A DNA stretch of 46,399 bases, taken from positions 1 to 46,399 of the forward strand of contig NZ_VDFY01000181.1 in NCBI RefSeq assembly GCF_006228125.1. The letters run 5' to 3'. The notes beneath the pieces are model-generated. The model made no database searches. It saw only the letters and a list, made by a program, of their open reading frames with translations, and was not told the DNA's origin. Origin of the DNA: Micromonospora orduensis (GTDB taxonomy: Bacteria; Actinomycetota; Actinomycetes; Mycobacteriales; Micromonosporaceae). The position numbers and the translations under genes were made by a program. This document shows, piece after piece, positions 42,792 through 46,399 of this stretch. The number at the start of each line of letters is the position of its first letter. The stretch's first letter is position 1.

Positions 42792-45022
42792 TCACATGGC
42801 CAACTCGGGGTGCAGCTTCGACGGGGTGAGCCGGCGCGAGCGGCGGGCCGCGAGAGTGGTCAGGACCAGCGCCGCCGCCCCGAAGCCGACAAGCACCAGC
42901 ACCGCCCGCAGCACCGGGGCGGTCGGGCCTCCGTTGACTGTGTGCCGCAGCCCGTCCACCACGTAGCTCATCGGCAGCCACGGGTGGATCGCCTGGAAGA
43001 AGCCGGGCGAGGTCTGCACCGGGTAGGTCCCTCCGGACGAGGTGAGCTGGAGCATCAGCAACGCCAACGCGGCGAGCCGTCCGGCCGGGCCGAGCTGGGC
43101 GCCGAGCCACTGCATGATCGCGGTGAACGCGAGCGAGACGAGGGCGAGCAGGCCCAGCGTCGCGGCGGGCCGGACCGGGTCCAGCCCGAGCAGCACCGTC
43201 ACCGCCGCGAACAGCACCCCGGCCTGGGCCAGCCCGACCGCCGCGGCGGGCAGCCAGCCCGCAAGCGCCACCCGCCAGGCGGGTGCGCCGGACATGACAT
43301 GCCGCCGGTTGACAGGCCGCAGCAGCATGTACGTGATCATCGCGCCGACCCAGAGAGCCAGCCCGAGGAAGTACGGGGCGAAGCCCACCCCGTACGAGGC
43401 GGCCGGGTGCCGGGCCGAACGGTCCAGCGACACCGGATCACCGAGTACGTCGGCGCGGGCGTCCGGGTCGTCGTACCCCGGGATCTTCTTCTCTCCGGCG
43501 TTCAGGCCGGCGGCGAGGTCGCCGGCCCCGCCGTCCAGGCGGGTCAGCCCGGAGGCCAGCTCACCGGCGCCGCTCTCCAGCCGGACCAGACCGTCGGCGA
43601 GCTGGTCGCTGCCGCTGGTGAGCTGGTTGAGCCCGCCGTCCAACTCCCGCGCCCCGGTGGCCAGCCGGAACAATCCGCCGCGCAGCCGCTCGACACCTGT
43701 TGCCGCGTCGCCCACGCCGTCGCGTAGCTCGGCGCTGCCGTCGGCGAGGGCGCCCAGGCCGGCGGCGAGCTCGTCGACCTTGCCGCGCGCGGCGGCGACG
43801 TCGTCAGCCAGGTGCGGTGCGGCGTCGGCGATCTGCCGGGCGGTGGCCGCCACGGTGGTCATGCGGTTCCGCAGCGCCGTCAGGTCGGCCTGGTCGAGAC
43901 CGGAGACGACCGCCCGGGCCGCCTCGACGGTGGCCGTCGCGGCCGTCCGGGCGGCAGCGACGTTCGGATCGTCGGCCAGCTCCGGGTGCGCGGCGACCAG
44001 GGCGTCGAGCCGCTCCCGTACCGTCTCGGCCTGGGTCAGGGCCTTCTGCGCCCGCTGCGGCAGAGCGTCCAGGCCGTCGGCGAGCGCCTGCGCGCCGTCG
44101 GCGATGGCCGTCGCCGACCGCTCGATCCGCTCGGCGTTGTCCCGCAGCACCGGCTCGATCCTCGCGGCCGCACCGTCCACCGTGCTGGCCACCGCCCGGG
44201 TCGCGGTGGCCGCGCGGGCGGTGCCGTCGGCGAGCTGCGCCGCACCGGTCCGGAGCTGGTCCAGCCCGGCGGTCAACTCGTCGGCGCCCCGCGCGCTCTG
44301 GTCCAGCCCGTCGGAGAGACTTCCCGCACCGTCGGCGGACCGCCCCAACCCGTCGGCGACCTGCCCGGCCCCGGATGCCGACCGGTCCAACCCGTCGGCG
44401 ATCCGGCCCGCGCCGGCCCGGGAGCTGCCCAACCCGTCGGCGAGCTGACCCGCACCATCGGCGGCTCGACCGGTCTCGGCCTTGGCGTCGGTGAAGCCGA
44501 CAAGCATCCGGGCGAAGTAGCCCGACGCGGCGCTCTCCGCGGCGGCGGCCCGGATCTCGCTGAACGCCGACCGGGCGAGCAACCCGGACAGGTAGTTCGT
44601 GGCGTCGTCGTTGACCACCTTCAGCTCACCCCGGTGCGCCGGCTGGTCGGGCTCCGGGCTCGCGGCGAGCGTGGCGGAGAAGTCCGCCGGGATGGAGAAC
44701 ACCAGGTGGTAGCGGCCGGTACGCAGCCCCGCGGCGGCGTCCTCGGCATCGGTGACCTGCCAGCCGAACACCCGGCGGTCGATCAGCTCGTCGGCCAGAT
44801 CCTGCCCGGCGTGCACCACCGACCCGTCGCTGGCCGTCGCCGGCCGGTCGGCGTTCACCAGGGCGACCGGAATCCGGTCCATCTTCCCGTACGGATCCCA
44901 GAAGGCGTAGAGGTAGAGGGCCCCGTACAGCAGCGGCACGACGGTCAGCACGGCCAGCGCGGCGCGCGGCAGCCGGCCCCGGGTCATCCGGCGCAACTCG
45001 AACCAGGCCAGTCGGACAACAC

Positions 45023-45026
<4 letters not shown>
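42792..45026 (-). CDS. YhgE/Pip-type ABC-2 membrane protein
   Basis: A 744-residue protein: one N-terminal membrane helix (about 20-42), a very long extracytoplasmic region (about 45-545) built of Ala/Gly/Asp/Leu-rich heptad-like repeats such as GAGQLADGL, and about five or six C-terminal helices with SYGVGFAPYFLGLALWVGA and the family end GGTYPVQTSPGFFQAIHPWLPMSYVVDGLR. This is the YhgE/Pip layout of phage-infection-protein-like exporters, active with an ATPase partner. ATG at 45026 overlaps the ATPase stop as ATGA, so they are coupled. Substrate unknown. Confidence 0.92.
43500..43760. repeat. Second block of heptad-like repeats in the YhgE gene
   Basis: The segment encodes repeating GALADGSAELRDG, GGLNQLTSG, DQLADGLVRLESG and GELASGLTRLDG units on the minus strand, about 14 residues each and less regular than the block at 44223-44465. 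It forms the distal stalk of the extracytoplasmic domain. Confidence 0.6.
44223..44465. repeat. 42-bp tandem coding repeats in the YhgE gene
   Basis: About six imperfect 14-residue units (consensus GAGxxADGLxRSxx, e.g. GAGRIADGLDRSAS and GAGQVADGLGRSAD) in tandem. Each unit is 42 bases and preserves frame. The peptide should form a helical stalk. Units are similar enough to recombine. Confidence 0.75.
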
Positions 45027-45931
<905 letters not shown>

Positions 45932-45934
45932 TGT

Positions 45935-45951
45935 ACTGACTGGTCAGTCTA
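45935..45951 (-). promoter_or_regulatory. TetR-type operator overlapping the -10 of the ATPase-YhgE-tetR unit
   Basis: ACTGAC-TG-GTCAGT (45935-45948) is a perfect 14-bp inverted repeat, and the minus-strand -10 box TAGACT (45951-45946) overlaps it. The palindrome is of the size and sequence style used by TetR regulators, and a tetR gene is third in the unit. The binding protein is inferred. Confidence 0.75.
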
Positions 45952-46197
45952 AAAACATGACCCAGCATAGGCGTGGTGGTCGGGTTCGCGCCCGTCTGGG
46001 ACGCGTGATCCCGGTCATCACGGTCGGGATATCAACCCGCCCCGGACATCCCGATATCGGCGATCCCGAGTCGATCACCGCCCGGACGCCCCCTGCCGAC
46101 TGCGTCCACCGCGTCGAATGGGCGGGATGTCCGCCTCTGGGCGGCTGTTGGGGTGTGACCGGGTGCATCCGTGGGCTGGAATCGTGGCGGGCCGGGG
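45952..46197. other. Intergenic region upstream of the export operon
   Basis: About 250 bases with no supported gene. It has short palindromes such as CCCGATATCGG near 46050 and GGGATATC near 46026. Open frames here are short and have shadow-like composition. Confidence 0.5.
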
Positions 46198-46399
46198 GTC
46201 GTTAAATACCCTGACGATCGCAGGACCACGGCCACCCCGCCCGGCTCGACCGGGGCGGGAATGACCGGCCGGGCCGGGTCGTTGCAGACCCCCGAACGAC
46301 CGCAGGCCCCGCCGACCGACCGGCTCGATCCGGTACCCGCACGGTAGGGGCGCGCCCGGGAATCCCACCGGCCCGACGGTCGTTACACACGGTCCCGGC
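46198..46399. repeat. Direct repeats of a GTCGTT hairpin, running off the window
   Basis: Three GTCGTT starts at 46198, 46278 and 46379 (80 and 101 bases apart). Copies one and two share GTCGTT, an ACCC or ACCCCC stretch, ACGA, and CGCAGG; copy two forms the stem GGTCGTT-11-AACGACC. The third copy is cut by the end of the window. No coding frame fits. Nature unknown. Confidence 0.6.

Noticed and set aside
39614..42829. Long plus-strand frame antisense to the ABC exporter
   Set aside because: The product is low-complexity and no binding site precedes it; the minus-strand exporter is unambiguous.

Overview
The window is high-GC DNA (most third codon positions are G or C, with many GTG starts and one TTG start). 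Its gene content is that of a filamentous actinomycete, most likely Micromonosporaceae (Micromonospora or a close relative). The evidence is the fasR-fabD-fabH-acpP-fabF cluster, a DUF3145 protein, a DUF574-type methyltransferase, an actinobacterial HelD, a ydaO-type riboswitch in front of a cell-wall hydrolase-like gene, and long GATCA-ended intergenic palindromes. Genus placement is inference from gene content; no rRNA or tRNA gene is present. I see no transposase, integrase, phage gene, CRISPR array or plasmid function, so this looks like ordinary chromosomal DNA.

Layout. 0-3.3 kb: a nested hairpin, a membrane protein with a collagen-like tail, a secreted coiled-coil/ARB-07466-like protein behind a c-di-AMP riboswitch, and a zinc-type CDF exporter. 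3.3-11.4 kb: HelD, an alpha/beta hydrolase, a beta-carbonic anhydrase, a small conserved unknown protein, a DUF3145 protein, a GH3 NagZ-like lipoprotein, another lipoprotein and a 72-residue conserved protein. 11.5-16.3 kb: type II fatty-acid synthesis (fabF, acpP, fabH, fabD) with its PucR-family regulator FasR upstream, and a promoter/operator overlapping the fasR stop codon. 16.3-21.0 kb: a NarL-type two-component pair, membrane and secreted unknowns, and a CopC protein. 21.0-25.1 kb: gltX, an MFS transporter and a GH1 beta-glucosidase. 25.3-29.8 kb: a SRPBCC protein, a glutamine-synthetase-like gamma-glutamyl ligase with an APC permease, and a DUF456 protein. 29.8-34.2 kb: a PAS-GGDEF-EAL protein four bases behind a DUF574 methyltransferase, then a thiolase. 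34.3-38.5 kb: a glutathionyl-hydroquinone-reductase-like protein, a DUF998 membrane protein, a short leader peptide gene before a DAACS symporter, and an Old Yellow Enzyme. 38.6-46 kb: a fused two-half ABC exporter, a TetR regulator, a YhgE/Pip-type membrane protein and its unusual ATPase, with a TetR-like operator on the ATPase promoter. The last 200 bases hold hairpin direct repeats that run off the window.

The clearest functional units are the fasR/fab locus, the MFS-GH1 pair (uptake plus glycoside cleavage), the permease/gamma-glutamyl ligase pair (amine uptake and assimilation), the histidine kinase/response regulator pair, and the ATPase-YhgE-TetR export operon. The observations most worth follow-up are the cysteine-containing leader peptide before the DAACS symporter, the ATPase with substituted Walker residues and a low-complexity insert, the asymmetric fused ABC exporter, the GGDEF-EAL/DUF574 pair, and the terminal hairpin repeats.
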